Shown: piece after piece, positions 12,086-22,626 of the stretch
How positions within the stretch are numbered: position 1 is the first letter of the stretch
Layout: the number at the start of each line of letters is the position of its first letter
Origin: Cladopsammia gracilis
Lineage: Eukaryota; Cnidaria; Anthozoa; Scleractinia; Dendrophylliidae
NCBI GenBank assembly: GCA_022457155.1
Contig: JAJGOT010000010.1
Coordinates: 2,201,501 to 2,265,500, forward strand
Reading direction: 5' to 3'
DNA: 64,000 bases
Translations under genes and position numbers: made by a program
The notes under the pieces: generated by a model
Databases searched by the model: none
What the model was told of the DNA's origin: nothing
Seen by the model: only the letters and a program-made list of their open reading frames with translations

Positions 12086-12445
12086 ATGCAAGGATATGTC
12101 ATCGCTATCTCGGTCGTAGCCGGCGTCTCTGTGTTCGCGATTCTCGTCTATTTAGTTTTGAGGATCTACAAGAAAAACGAGGAACATGGAACGGACGCGG
12201 AAACAAAAGGATTGTGTCCGCCCAGTATAATACTGACATCCTCCAGTCCAGACCAATCCAAAAAGCGTCTTTACTCACCTGCCAGAGAGAGGGCGGCGTC
12301 TAAAGAGAGCGAGGAAAGGCTGGCAAAAACAAAAAAGAAAGAAAAGAGAAGAGAAGTAAAAAGTTTGTGGCTTCCGAAAAAGAAGGAAAGCTTGCCTATG
12401 ATGACAGCTACGATGGTTCAACCGACGGTGGCGGAGAAAAGCAAG
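12086..12445 (+). CDS. Gene A exon 1: membrane helix and basic linker
   Basis: It opens after an acceptor at 12077-12078 and ends AGCAAG|GTGCGT in phase 0. It encodes 120 residues: the transmembrane segment, then a linker with KKRLYSPARERAASKESEERLAKTKKKEKRREVK, a strongly basic juxtamembrane region suited to acidic lipid contact. Confidence 0.72.
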
Positions 12446-13807
12446 GTGCGTAACAACTGAAAGTGTAGCTCGAGAACTAGAATGCAAGCAGTTTCTTCTT
12501 TTTCTTTTATTAGTCAAACAAGTGCGCGATCTACAAGCGGGTGAGCGAGGGTGAGCCCGAGAAAAATTACTCGCGGCTTCGCCGCTAGCCGATCGTTTGA
12601 CTAATAAAAGAAATATACGAGACTGCTCCCAGTCTACTCGAGAACGCGAACACACTGTAAGGTTTCTTAGTCCCGATTGATACGCCATACCTCGCATGCA
12701 TGCGATATACATGATACTAATTAAAATAGGTTCGAATTGGGTTCAACACTGGACTAACAAGAAGCAGCAGGTCGCTGTACACCACTGTCTTACCACAGTC
12801 ACACCACTGCCGTACTGCTGTTGTACCACAGACATACCACTGTTGTAGCTCAGTCTCACCGGCGTATAGGCGTTACGACGTTTGAACAGGACCTTACCGA
12901 AATATCAAAAAGCTGTCCTTTTTATTAATCTTTCGCAACGTGAACGCGGGAATAGAGAGTTAGGAAGACAGCGTGGTCGTGTGGTGGTTAAGGCGCCGAC
13001 TGTGAAATCACGGAGTTTCTGACCACCAGATGTAGTTGTTTCACGGTAGACCCGAGTTCAACTCTTCGGCCACGCTTGTAAAACGCCAACTGATAGGCGA
13101 CTGCCTCTCGACAGACACAGTTGGCATTTTTGACATGTTGTGTTTCAATCAATCAATCAATCAATCATTTAATATATTTTACTCATACAATAGATGCGTA
13201 CATTTTTACAAGAACACACTAAACAAGAAAAACTACAGATAATAATACTTATATAAAATATGAATTAACATTCCAGCCTAGAGCCGTATTTGAGTAGCGT
13301 GCCTGTGAATTAGCTGGATAGCTAAGTCCTTGTTAACAATAAAAAACAACATTAACATTTTTTACGAGATAAAATTAAAGACAAGCAAGGTTTGTAGGCT
13401 GCCTTTCCACTTGGACCATTCGTGAACAGAACGTGCGCTTGCGCATAACGTGAAGACGCAGACGCACAGTGAAGCATACAAAGTAAGGTTTAGGAGAAAC
13501 GCCATATTACCGCTACTACATAATCATTCGAAGCTCCCATAAGGTTTAAGGCGTGTCTACGCAAGCGTGACCTCAGCAATTTATTAGATGGTTGCAGTAA
13601 CCGCCATCTATGCAACACATAATTATTTTTAATTTCGGGATTTAATTTATTGTACTTATGTTTTTTAACTTGTGAATAATTATTTTTTAAATTTTAGATA
13701 TTATATATAGACATTTTTTTATCTTTTGTATTTTTAGTGTAGTTCAGGTGTCCCCTAATAGTGGAGGGTTTTTCCCTCTGCTAGATGACTTTTGACACAT
13801 AAATAAA

Positions 13808-13861
<54 letters not shown>

Positions 13862-16598
13862 CCACCATCGGGATGCAGAAAAAGTGTCCGTAACTGGAGC
13901 TGGCCGCAGCTCAAAGTGCTTTGACTGGAGTCAGCTTTGTAAATCGTTCCTTTTACTTCAAACCATTCTGCATTATCTTTCTTATCAGAAACCCGTACGT
14001 TGACATACACAGTACAGCATGCTTTGTGTTAAGGCTGTGTTCTTTCCCCAAGGTATCCGGCGTATTAAATGCGACATAAGGGAGCTTAAGCAAAGACGAC
14101 GGCAACGCCAAGGAAAACGTTACTTGAGAAAATGATTCGGTTTTTTTTTTAACTACTTTGCAGTTGTTCCAATTTGTTTAGTTTGTCTAATGTGTCCGAA
14201 TTGTCCAGGAGCTGAATTTGAAGGGATGGCTTTCCAGTTCAAATGGAGAAAGGAAAATTAACCGTCGTGAGTTCGCGTTCTTCACAAAACCTATAATTTG
14301 AATATTTGCTGCAAAAAAATGTACCAAAATGTAAAACGCACATGCAGAAGCATTGTTTTCGCTCATTAAACCTATTGTTTTGTGCCGTTCTGGCTGCCGT
14401 CGCCGTCGTGGTTGCTTAAGCTCCCTAAAGGCCTGTTTACATGAGGTAGGGTGACCCTAGGGTGTAGGGCTAACTCTCTTTGTTTTCTTTTCCCTGGAGG
14501 TTTTGAAACAAAGAGAGTTGGCCCTACACACTAGGGGCACCCTACCTCATGTAAACAGGGCCTAATACTTGTAACGAAATCACGCTGAACCGAACACGGC
14601 AGGGGTTTTAATTAGCGGTCCGTGAATACGTGAATACGTGAAGCGTTGAACGAGCTATAACAGTTGCAGACAAATTTCATTCGATGGGCTGTTAACATTT
14701 AGCCCGTGACATGGGCGGATCCAGGATTTTTCTTAGGAGGGGTGCACCTCTAAGGAATGACGTAACTGAAGGGTAACGTAAACAAATTTTAAAAGCGAAC
14801 AACGCATAGGTCATCTCATTGAGGGGAGGGGGGGGGGGGGCGCACCCCCTGCACCCCTCCCCTAGATCCGCCCCTGCGTGATATGAAATGGTCACCTGCC
14901 GCCCAGTTACCCAAGGAGTGAAGGGAGGGTGGGGAGTCGGACAAAGGGGGGAGAAGAGGGGGACGGTTGAGCAAAATACCTGGGAAAGAGGTCCGAACAT
15001 TTCGCATTTGCGAGATAGCTGGCTCGTGATTCACAAAGCGATAACATTGTGTTATTAATTGTCCATTTTCTGCGGTTTCTCCCGTGTTTGATTTGCACTA
15101 GGAGCAAGGCGGACGAGGCCGACTCACCTTCACCCTTCATTACCACTATCAATACGCTTCAAAAACGTAAGTTGATTTATTTTCTTGTTAGTACTGTCTT
15201 CGCTTCACCACCTATCCTGAGCAAACACACGTACCATATAACCACCTAATCCGGCAATCTTAAGGCCCGTTTAAGGCCCGTTTACACAAAAATTGCACAA
15301 AATATCGCCTGTGTAAACGGGCCTTTACTTAGGCGATTTTTTGTGCAATTTTTGTCGCACTTGTCGATGCAATTTTTGTCGCGCGCAAGTTGCATCTTCA
15401 AATCGCATGTGTAAACGGGCGGCGATTTCAGTGCGATTTGGGCACGATTTGTCGCGCGATGTCGCAGAGGTTTCGAGCATGTTCGAAACCTGATGCAACT
15501 TGGCGGCGATTTTTGGGAAATCACAGCAAATCGAAGCAAATGTCGTACCCGAATCGCACAGGAAATCGCCGCTAGTTTACACTTGCGACAAAAGTTGCGC
15601 TGGAAAGCGCGACAAAAATCGCATCAAAAATCGCATGCGTAAACGGGCCTTTAAAGGGGCTATTTCACAAAGATTTGGCTCATTTCTGTTCAAAGCTAAA
15701 ATTACTGCTAATTTGTACTTTCATTTATAAACAAAATTTTCTTTGAACCTAAAAGGGAAGAAAAAAGTGAAATCTTAATAGGAGAACGAACCACAACCAT
15801 TTTTTAATCGATTTTTCAAAGAAACGGGGGAAGAAATTGAAACGTTTAGCCCTAAAATGAGTTGCAATCCATTTCCATCCTGGCCATCCGCTATTAAAAA
15901 CACATTAATAGTTTCATAGCACTGATATGGTAATTGTTAGAGTGATTTTCCTCAGACCGTGAAATAGTTAGTACACTAATAGAGGTTGGTAAATCTTATT
16001 TCCATTGTTTTCTTTTGTGTCTATTTCACTATTATACACTAACTACTAGAAAGTGTTTCACGGTCTGAGGAAAATCACTCTAACAAAACTGGCCCGTCAT
16101 ATTTATAGATCTCTTATTTCCTTTGATACAAATTTGTCTTTTGGCTATTCAAAATGACATTAAAATCTGGTGGCATTTAAAGCTCAGAAAAGCTTCAAAG
16201 CTTAGCTTTGACCTGTTTTGTATTCATTCGTCTCTTTTAGGTCCATGCTCCTTGTAAAGCTTGATAGCGCGCAAGATTTACCTTCCAAAGATGACGATAT
16301 GCTACCAGACGTGTTCGTCAAAACTCAACTCATACCAAGCCGCAAACGAGTTTATATTTCCAAAGTCCATCGAGAAACTGCAAACCCTGTCTTCAACGAG
16401 GCTTATGAGTTTGACATCGAGTATCAGGAGTTGCAACAGCAAAGGCTGTTATTTCAAATTCTTGACTATGACTGTATGTCTAGATACAAACCCATTGGGG
16501 AAGTCAACGTACATCTGGCCGACTTAGGAACGCATGGATTTAATATTTTAAGAGAAATTTCTCTTTGCGTTTTTATTTCCAGACCTCAGAGAGAATGA
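12086..16598 (+). CDS. Synaptotagmin-like single-C2 membrane protein (gene A), 3 coding exons
   Basis: Exons: 12086-12445, 15102-15166, 16241-16598. Borders are GT..AG with phases 0 and 2, giving 783 nt and 260 residues. Residues 1-120 give a short lumenal end, one membrane helix (about 4-28: VIAISVVAGVSVFAILVYLV) and a Lys/Arg/Ser-rich cytosolic linker. Residues 121-142 start the C2 domain (GRLTFTLHYHY). The last exon supplies its body: LLVKLDSAQDL, PDVFVKTQLIPSRK, the hallmark ANPVFNEAYEFDI, then LLFQILDYDCMSR. Of the usual calcium ligands the Asp of PDVFVK and both Asp of LDYD remain, but the last one is replaced by Lys, so calcium binding is doubtful. The frame ends soon after the final C2 strand without the usual Trp, so the 3' end may be eroded. 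The exon begins 7 nt before the ATG and no in-frame stop fixes the start. A membrane-trafficking or tethering role is inferred from the family. Confidence 0.72.
12498..12612. mobile_element. Small inverted-repeat MITE after gene A exon 1
   Basis: TCTTTTATTAGTCAAAC on the left and GTTTGACTAATAAAAGA on the right flank a centre containing the self-complementary CGCGGCTTCGCCGC. It lies about 55 bp inside intron 1. Confidence 0.7.
12969..13170 (+). repeat. tRNA-derived SINE with ATCA tail
   Basis: GTGTGGTGGTTAAGGCGCCGAC (A-box-like) and GAGTTCAACTC (B-box-like) lie about 80 nt apart, followed by a simple tail of (AATC)n at 13147-13168. A related ATCA tail is found at 17209-17253. Confidence 0.65.
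13171..13808. other. Intron 1 sequence of gene A
   Basis: AT-rich, possibly including a LINE 3' tail around 13170-13260. No exon or structured element recognised. Confidence 0.4.
13809..13860. repeat. (ATT)n microsatellite
   Basis: About 17 ATT units. Confidence 0.97.
14080..14426. mobile_element. MITE, 'GGGAGCTTAAGC' family, complete copy
   Basis: Terminal inverted repeats GGGAGCTTAAGCAAAGACGACGG and ..CCGTCGTGGTTGCTTAAGCTCCC enclose about 300 bp of non-coding sequence. A second copy (20335-21485) is split by another element and a fragment lies at 47109-47221. Confidence 0.85.
14430..14562. mobile_element. 133-bp hairpin MITE
   Basis: GGCCTGTTTACATGAGGTAGGGTG is inverted against CACCCTACCTCATGTAAACAGGGCC. 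Inner arms (GTAGGGCTAACTCTCTTTG / CAAAGAGAGTTGGCCCTAC) extend the hairpin almost to the centre. It starts within 5 bp of the end of the preceding MITE. Confidence 0.85.
14713..14874. mobile_element. MITE, 'GGGCGGATCC' family
   Basis: The left end GGGCGGATCCAGGATTTT is inverted against CCCTAGATCCGCCCC, with a G12-type homopolymer inside. The same family is nested in another MITE at 33897-34074. Confidence 0.75.
15102..15166 (+). CDS. Gene A exon 2: start of the C2 domain
   Basis: A 65-nt exon between TTTGCACTAG and the donor AAAAAC|GTAAGT, phase 0 in and phase 2 out. It encodes EQGGRGRLTFTLHYHYQYAS, matching the G-x-L-x-F-x-L-x-Y start of synaptotagmin C2 domains. Its length and phases match exon 2 of the paralogue at 23767-23819. 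Confidence 0.75.
15263..15652. mobile_element. MITE, 'GGCCCGTTTACAC' family, copy 1
   Basis: Ends AAGGCCCGTTTACAC and GTAAACGGGCCTTT are inverted. The interior is full of GCGATTTTTGTCGC-like words and a central palindrome GGTTTCGAGCATGTTCGAAACC. An extra partial terminus near 15263-15280 suggests a second insertion or end duplication. Other copies: 24135-27095 (split) and 34383-34677. Confidence 0.85.
15936..16084. mobile_element. 149-bp inverted-repeat MITE
   Basis: GTTAGAGTGATTTTCCTCAG at the left is repeated in reverse at the right end (CTGAGGAAAATCACTCTAAC). Arms are about 38-45 bp and nearly identical. It lies in intron 2 of gene A, about 155 bp before exon 3. Confidence 0.88.
16241..16598 (+). 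CDS. Gene A exon 3: body of the C2 domain and stop
   Basis: It follows the acceptor TCTCTTTTAG. It carries most of the C2 fold in a single exon, whereas the paralogue splits the same part over two exons. The frame ends ..REISLCVFISRPQRE then stop. A T-rich AG just upstream of the stop (TTTTTATTTCCAG) looks like an acceptor but has no matching donor before it. Confidence 0.72.
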
Positions 16599-17207
16599 AG
16601 ATTAGATTCTCGTCTATCGAGGTCTGTTTATTTTTAATTTTAGACTTAAATAATATGTAAATAGTTTTTGCAAAACGTTCTTATTGTAAAAAGAGAATTC
16701 GAGGATACCTTCCAGAAAACAAACCAGAAGGTCATCACTGAAGACCACAACTTAACTTGAGTGGCTTTCAGGAAACTCATTCTGATTGGATAGTCAATCT
16801 TAACGCAAATATGCGAATTTTAAAATTAAAAGTGGTCAAAATTTTATAGCGCATCCCGCTGTAAAACAAGTCACTGCCACGAGATTTGGCTTTGGCTCCT
16901 TTTTTAACGGTCGATTGGGTTGTCCTTTCGTCATTGTAGACTGACGTTTGAGTGTAACCGCTATCACGTCAGGTAAAGGAACACCTTGCCTGCGTAGCTG
17001 GCGGTTGTGTTGGGGATCGGCTTCGCCGCTCGCGAATTCAACATCGTGCGCGCCAACAAAACCTCCAGCTACGGAGGCTAAGAAACACCACGGTATATTT
17101 ACCGCGATAAATTGCTTTTATTTTAAGTGAGTGTTCAGTTTACCCTGGCTCCGGAGGTCTTTTCTTTAGATATCAAGAGTGAAATAAACCGCGTCAACGG
17201 TTAGAAG

Positions 17208-17208
<1 letters not shown>
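16599..17208. other. Downstream flank of gene A
   Basis: AT-rich, with no AATAAA clearly placed. No gene recognised. A GC-richer block with GGATCGGCTTCGCCGCTCG occurs at about 17015. Confidence 0.4.
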
Positions 17209-17246
<38 letters not shown>

Positions 17247-17253
17247 TAATCAA
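17209..17253. repeat. (ATCA)n tail
   Basis: Eleven imperfect ATCA units followed by CCTTTATTTAGCG, the arrangement of a non-LTR element 3' end. Confidence 0.85.
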
Positions 17254-17660
17254 TCCTTTATTTAGCGTGGTCGGTACGCTTAGAAGAAGCTCCCCGCGCA
17301 TTGCGCCTCGTTGTCGCGGCTTCGCCACTCGCAAGCTCTAACACCCAGGGTATGTTCAGTCGAGATTCCATGAAAAATTAAAATATTGCTTGTTATTTTT
17401 CACATGGGACTGTAGATAGTTACTGTAGGATATCATTGAATATGAGGAATTCAGTTAGAAATTAGAGAATAGTTTTTGGCAACTTTAAATAACTTATATG
17501 GTAAGACAAACGGAAGAAGTTGTTGAAATTTGTATCAATATCAATAAAAATGACGGTGGAACTCGTCCGAATTTTTGTCAAGAAGCCCCAAAAGGTACCA
17601 GAGCCTCGTCGTATGGGCGTGGTTCGAGTTTATTTTAACGGACACCTATCTGTGTTATAC

Positions 17661-18080
17661 AGGCCCCGTCCACACGTATACGTTTACGTTCGTAAAACGC
17701 ATATTTTTTAATCTAAAACGCTCCCGTCCACACGAAGCCATCCATCGTTTACGATTCGTTTTCACCTGTCCACACGTAAACGCTAAAACGATACGTAAAC
17801 GCTAAAAATCTGCATTGAGCATGCCCTAGATAACTTGAGCATGCGCCATAAACAGCTGTGACATCAGCGTTTACGAAAATATCCGTTTACGAAAATATCC
17901 GTTTACGCTGTTTACACGTAAACGGGTAAACGGCGTTTTCGAAAATATCCACTTTGGAGAGCATTTTCGAAAATATCCATTTAGGGTGACCGTTTTCAAC
18001 GTTTACGTGTGGACGGGAGGCCTAAACGCATAAAAAAATATGCGTTTACGAACGTAAACGTATAAGTGTGGACAGGGCCA
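17661..18080. mobile_element. MITE, 'GGCCCCGTCCACACG' family
   Basis: The left end GGCCCCGTCCACACGTATAC with TTTACGTTCGTAAA is inverted against TTTACGAACGTAAACGTATA..GTGTGGACAGGGCC. Arms exceed 50 bp. The interior repeats GTTTACG words. It is non-coding. Confidence 0.85.
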
Positions 18081-18302
18081 CAGGCAGTTATCTGCGTATT
18101 TATATGCGGACATTTCTCTTTGTCTCGAAGATATTAATAGAGATAATTATTTTTTTTTTTTGATTTTGGTACGGATACATCTTAAATGCACTTGGATCTG
18201 TCCCTTTGATTTCCGTATAAAAGGAGATTTTACTGTACCAAAAAACATTAACAAGCACCTTACTATGACAGACTTTATACCAGGACCAGGTTGTTCAAAA
18301 CA

Positions 18303-18680
18303 GGATTAAGGCCACATTTACATGGAAAGAGGATGATCCTAGTGCTAGGATTATCCAAGAAGGTTCATTTGGTTTACATGCAAAAATGCGGCTTCCAGGA
18401 TCAACTTTTCATTTGGTTTGCATGGAAAATTCGGCAGGATGGCCCAGTTCCTTTGAGTTCGGCGCGGTTTCAAAGGAAGACGACGGGCGACAATAACAAA
18501 AGCGAAGATAACCCTGGGGCTCCCGAGGCCGTTTACATGGAGCTAGGATGATCCTAGCGCTAGGATCATCCTAGCTCTCAGATAGGATGATCCTAGCGCT
18601 AGGGCCAAATGCAACCCTTCGCATGTAAACTGAACGCAGAAAACATGTTGCGCTCGGATGATCCAGCACTAGGATCATCC
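18303..18680. repeat. 'AGGATGATCCTAG' element cluster
   Basis: The word AGGATGATCCTAGNGCTAGG occurs at about 18331, 18545, 18582 and, diverged, 18655. Positions 18541-18576 form a perfect 36-bp palindrome. GGCCACATTTACATGG / CATGTAAACTG blocks at the edges suggest a MITE of the GTTTACATG type. Confidence 0.65.
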
Positions 18681-18687
18681 CTCAGCC

Positions 18688-18836
18688 CCGGGAACAGTGC
18701 CTGACGGGCACCAATGTGAACACGACTTTTTGTAAGTGCCCGTGCCAATCGTTGGGCACGGTGCTCGGGCACGGGTACAAGGTTGATACCTTGTACTCAA
18801 GCACCGGTGCCCGGGCACCAAGTGTGAACGACGCCT
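18688..18836. mobile_element. 'GTGCCCGGGCACC' inverted-repeat element
   Basis: Words of GTGCCCG and CGGGCAC alternate, with CGGGTACAAGGTTGATACCTTGTACTC as an inner hairpin and GGCACCAATGTGAACACGAC / AAGTGTGAACGACGCC at the ends. It abuts the previous cluster. Confidence 0.6.
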
Positions 18837-20018
18837 AAGTCAACCCAGGATTAGCGCCATCTTTGAATCCAAACCTGCATGTTTGAAATGCAGATTCCTG
18901 TAAATTCGTTTGAGACTACAATTTGACTTTGACTGCTCTTAAACTACTAATAAAAATTAACCGTGAAAATGATTTTAAAATAACGGACACCTGGATTAAC
19001 ATTTATTCTGGGATTAGCGTTAACCGGCTTTCGAACAACTGGGCCCACGGTCCGCAGAAGATCTGCACAACATTTTGTTGCGGCCACATATGCATGTTGC
19101 AATTTCTATTTGAAAGCCTTTTTCACGATCGGCGTGCTTTGGCCACCAGGGCGCCCTGTTGTCAACCAATCAGATTTGCGCGCGTCGCAGACAATTTCAC
19201 ATGCACAATGATGTACACGTTCCGTTATTTAACAAAAATGTGTCACAATGGCTCTTTCTACAACTTCGCGGCCTTTTCTGGTCTTTTCTATAATGGAATC
19301 TTTTATGTGTGAACAGTAAAATCTCTTGCTGGAAATCTCAGGTCAGTGTAAATTATGTGTATCTTTTTATTTGTTTGTTTATCTTGTAGTTAACGCATTT
19401 GTTTGAAGTTCTTACTCGCACGTGTTTGCGTTATGATGACGTTGTTTTAATATGTTCACAATTTTTAAAAGCCCTCCCGTTTCGGACTTCTTTCCCTATA
19501 GTTTAAATAAAAAATTATCTGAAGTTAACACGTCTTTGTGCTGAAGAAAAATAACAAAAAAAATTATCATTAGAGACAAAGTGCCACGGAGAGCTACATG
19601 TATATTATATAAAGAATTCCGCTGCACACATTGTCACAAAAAAATGATTGTAGCCCGGCCGCTCACAAAAAAAAAAAATGATTATTATTTTAGATTCCCA
19701 TTTCCTGTTTTATATTGTCTTCTTATACTTAATTCTTATGCTTTATACACTTGTCATGAATGAATTGCTGACTCAAAGTTAAAATTTTAATGACAAGCGA
19801 TGCAGACTTTAGACGCGATACAAACAATGCGAGCACGGAGGTCTTTTATCCCTTCTCGGTACCACACTATTTCTGTATCACACTTGAGTTTCGAAAAGGT
19901 TGTACAACGTCTTGTGCTTATGTTTGCTCAGCCGTGTGCATGCATTGAAAACAGGACCCTATTGATAACAGTGTTTTTTAAATACTGATGGGTTTTATCC
20001 TGTTTAAATATTCGTCAA

Positions 20019-20019
<1 letters not shown>
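18837..20019. other. Intergenic stretch between the two C2 genes
   Basis: A 129-codon plus-strand frame at 18923-19312 has no recognisable family and no splice support. The rest is AT-rich and featureless. Confidence 0.4.

Positions 20020-20062
<43 letters not shown>
20020..20062. repeat. (ATT)n microsatellite
   Basis: Fourteen ATT units. Confidence 0.96.
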
Positions 20063-20063
<1 letters not shown>

Positions 20064-20334
20064 ATGCACACATGATATTTATTACATTTTTCATGTCCAA
20101 ATTAATGCGCAATGTGGGTAACGATAACGTAACAGGACAACGCGATTGTCCAGTCATTAGAAATAAACGACTGATTTCAACAAAACAATCAGACTACTCA
20201 ACTGGACTCAGCCGACATTCTTGTCTAATTTTAAGTGGTCAGAATTTTAGTTTTCTCTGCATCTACAATCTTGGACATTTCAGTTCAGTGATGGAAAAAT
20301 GGCGCGTTTTGGTTTTCGCGCGAATCCATCATCA

Positions 20335-21485
20335 GGGAGCTTACTCAATGAGGACGGCAACGCCAAGGAAAACATCACTTCAGAAAAGGATTCGCGCTAT
20401 TATAAACTGCTTTGCAATTGTTCCAATTTTTTTCATTTGTCTAATATGACTGGATTGTCCAGGAGCTAAATTTGTAGGGTCAGCCTTTAAGGTCGGAGGG
20501 GATACCTCCATGAATAAATTCATAAGGCAAAATTTTGGCAAGGGTGTCACTTTGAAAAATGTTATATCGTGAACGTTTGAAAGCCGATTTCGCTAAAATT
20601 TAACAGAGATACTGGTGAGTAATGGAAGTGCATAAGGAGACCGTCTAAGGATTGTTTTTTATTCAACGGATTTTGCTTTGCGGCAATGCTGTAAGCCACT
20701 TAAGTTATTTTTTAAACGTGGTTTTGTGTCCAAGTTTCCTCCTCGAGAAGAACACAAAGCAAGTTGATTTCACCACTCACTGATCCGTCGAAACGTTTAT
20801 TGTGTCATATCTGACTCCGATTTTTTGATTTCAACTTTAATTAAATGTTATTAGCTTTTAAAGGAGTAAAATTGTCCATGTTAGAATTTGAAGCCTCATA
20901 TCTTCCCTTTGAAAGCCTATTTAAAAATTTTGAGTCAGATATGACAATCTACAACTGACACCTAGTCTACCTCCCTGCAGTGTCAACTCATGAAATTCTC
21001 TATCCGCGCTGGATTCTTGGACACAAAATTTCTTGTTTTTACGCTTCCGAAGCTTCCCGAGCAAACACGAATGCAAAAAATACATATATGGTAATTTTGC
21101 TAATTTTGATCTACGGGATATTGTCAACACTTCATGCAGAAAGAACAATGCGTTAAAAAATAGTGTATTTTACCAGACAGCGCTTTGCACGTGCAATTCA
21201 CGGATGCAGAAACATTACAGAGCCTGTTCGTGAATATTTCGCGCATTTTCGGTATCAGCCATCGCACTTCGTGCATACTCTTTTCAAAAATGACAGGAAC
21301 CTGTCCCCCGCGACCTTAAGTTCAAATAGAGAAGGAAAAATTAACCGTCGTGTGTTCACTTTTTCCACGAAACATATAATTTGATCATTTGACGTTATTG
21401 TTTTGCAGGGAAGGCAAAGAAATGTTTAAACCTATTGTTTTGTGCTGTTCTCTCTGCCGTCGCCGTCGTGGTTGCGTAAGCTCCC
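20335..21485. mobile_element. 'GGGAGCTTAAGC' MITE, second copy, split
   Basis: The left part (20335-20490) and right part (21316-21485) together match the complete copy at 14080-14426. They are separated by the 825-bp insertion at 20491-21315. Confidence 0.8.
20491..21315. mobile_element. 825-bp element with TTAA target duplication
   Basis: Ends GGTCGGAGGGGATACCT and AGGAACCTGTCCCCCGCGACC are short inverted repeats, flanked on both sides by TTAA (20487-20490, 21316-21319). TTAA duplication is typical of piggyBac and Kolobok types. It interrupts an older MITE, so it is the younger insertion. No transposase frame is present. Confidence 0.7.
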
Positions 21486-21819
21486 AATTGAATCGGGGGG
21501 AGGGAAGGTGTTTTTTTCTCTTTTTATTCCGTCCGAGATTGTAGCTCCATGCACTAACACCTACTAATATTGGAGCTTTTACCAAATCAGAGACATACTA
21601 GAGACTAGATCAGAGTACACAGAAAGATTTCTTTCAACGTGTTTATCGTTCACCTTGTTATCGTTATGTGGGATCCCAGAGGCCAAGTATTAGCTATGCC
21701 GTGTTGATATAGCCTAACAAGCTAAAAACAACTGTCCATGGCTGCTAATACTTGGGCTCACAATTTAGACCAGTTTTCATTCAGTTGAATGACCAAACTA
21801 ATTACTCTGACCAATCACT

Positions 21820-21945
21820 AGACTTGCCACAAGTCCCTTCCAATACTAATTTTCGGTAAGTCAGGTTCTTCGCGGGCAAATTTATCGAATGAAACTCGAC
21901 TAAAAAAGCGAAGGTCGACTTGTGGCAAGTCTAACCAATCACAGC
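21820..21945. repeat. Inverted repeat with ACTTGCCACAAGTC ends
   Basis: GACTTGCCACAAGTC at 21821 and GACTTGTGGCAAGTC near 21925 flank about 90 bp. A small MITE is likely. Confidence 0.6.
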
Positions 21946-22165
21946 AGACGCAGACAATCCAATGAACCAATCAGAACTCGTAGCACTGAAATACATGTAA
22001 ACGGCGCCAAGCGCGGGAAAACGCGTGCCAGTAAATTACGATTGGTTTTGGTTTTACTTCTGATTGGTTGATTAAGTGGCGCAAGATTTTTTTAAACCAA
22101 TCACGAAGCGCAGCAATACAAAACCAAAGCAATTGCGAAATTACTTTCGAGTGTCAATTGAAAAC
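21946..22165. repeat. Dispersed repeat shared with 34690-34895
   Basis: Blocks such as CAATCCAATGAACCAATCAGA, GCGCCAAGCGCGGGAAAACG and GATTGGTTTTGGTTTTAC occur in the same order at 34690-34895. The CCAAT-rich composition is notable, but the repeat explains it better than a promoter does. Confidence 0.75.
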
Positions 22166-22292
22166 TGCTCTATACCCCTAACGTGGCCAGTGTGCCCTAT
22201 TTAGTTGCTACAGTTTACCAAAGCACATTTGTGAGGTATTCTGAATTTTTTTAAAAAATACTTTGGTTTTGATGTCTCTCCTTCACCTGCAG

Positions 22293-22341
22293 ATCATTGC
22301 CGTGAACAGAAATTCGTTGTGCCCAGTCCCCAGTCGTTGAC
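22293..22341 (+). promoter_or_regulatory. 5' untranslated part of gene B exon 1
   Basis: A splice acceptor (CTTCACCTGCAG) precedes 22293, and an in-frame TGA stands 39 nt before the ATG at 22342. The start codon is therefore well supported and an upstream non-coding leader exon is expected. Confidence 0.65.
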
Positions 22342-22626
22342 ATGAGTACCGCGGCTGCTTACGTCATCCCTGTTGTGGCACTGTTTATTCTATTGGGTGC
22401 TCTAGCGTCTGCAGTGCTCATTATGAAAAGACTGCGACGCAGAATGTGGAAGAAACGAAAAAATTCACCATCTTCAGCAGAGCTGAGGCAAAGGAGGATT
22501 CCTGTTATCGAGAGCACGCCGTTCTGGGTACCAGGCCTTCCGATCAACATTGTTGGAATAGAGATACAGCCATCTTCTTTGATGCCAGTCACTTATTCTA
22601 CACCAAAGCCACGACGACTCAAAGTG
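22342..22626 (+). CDS. Gene B exon 1: membrane helix and linker
   Basis: It encodes 95 residues and ends CTCAAAGTG|GTGCGT, the same donor hexamer used by gene A exon 1. The single hydrophobic stretch is followed by a cluster of Arg and Lys, predicting a cytosolic C-terminus. Confidence 0.75.

Noticed and set aside
12275..12712. 145-codon minus-strand ORF
   Set aside because: Antisense to gene A exon 1 and the adjoining MITE; composition mirrors the Lys/Arg-rich sense frame.
18923..19312. 129-codon plus-strand ORF with several Cys
   Set aside because: No recognisable domain, no splice sites and no counterpart; length is possible by chance.
21946..22165. CCAAT-box promoter for gene B
   Set aside because: The same CCAAT-rich block recurs at 34690 with no gene nearby, so it is a dispersed repeat.
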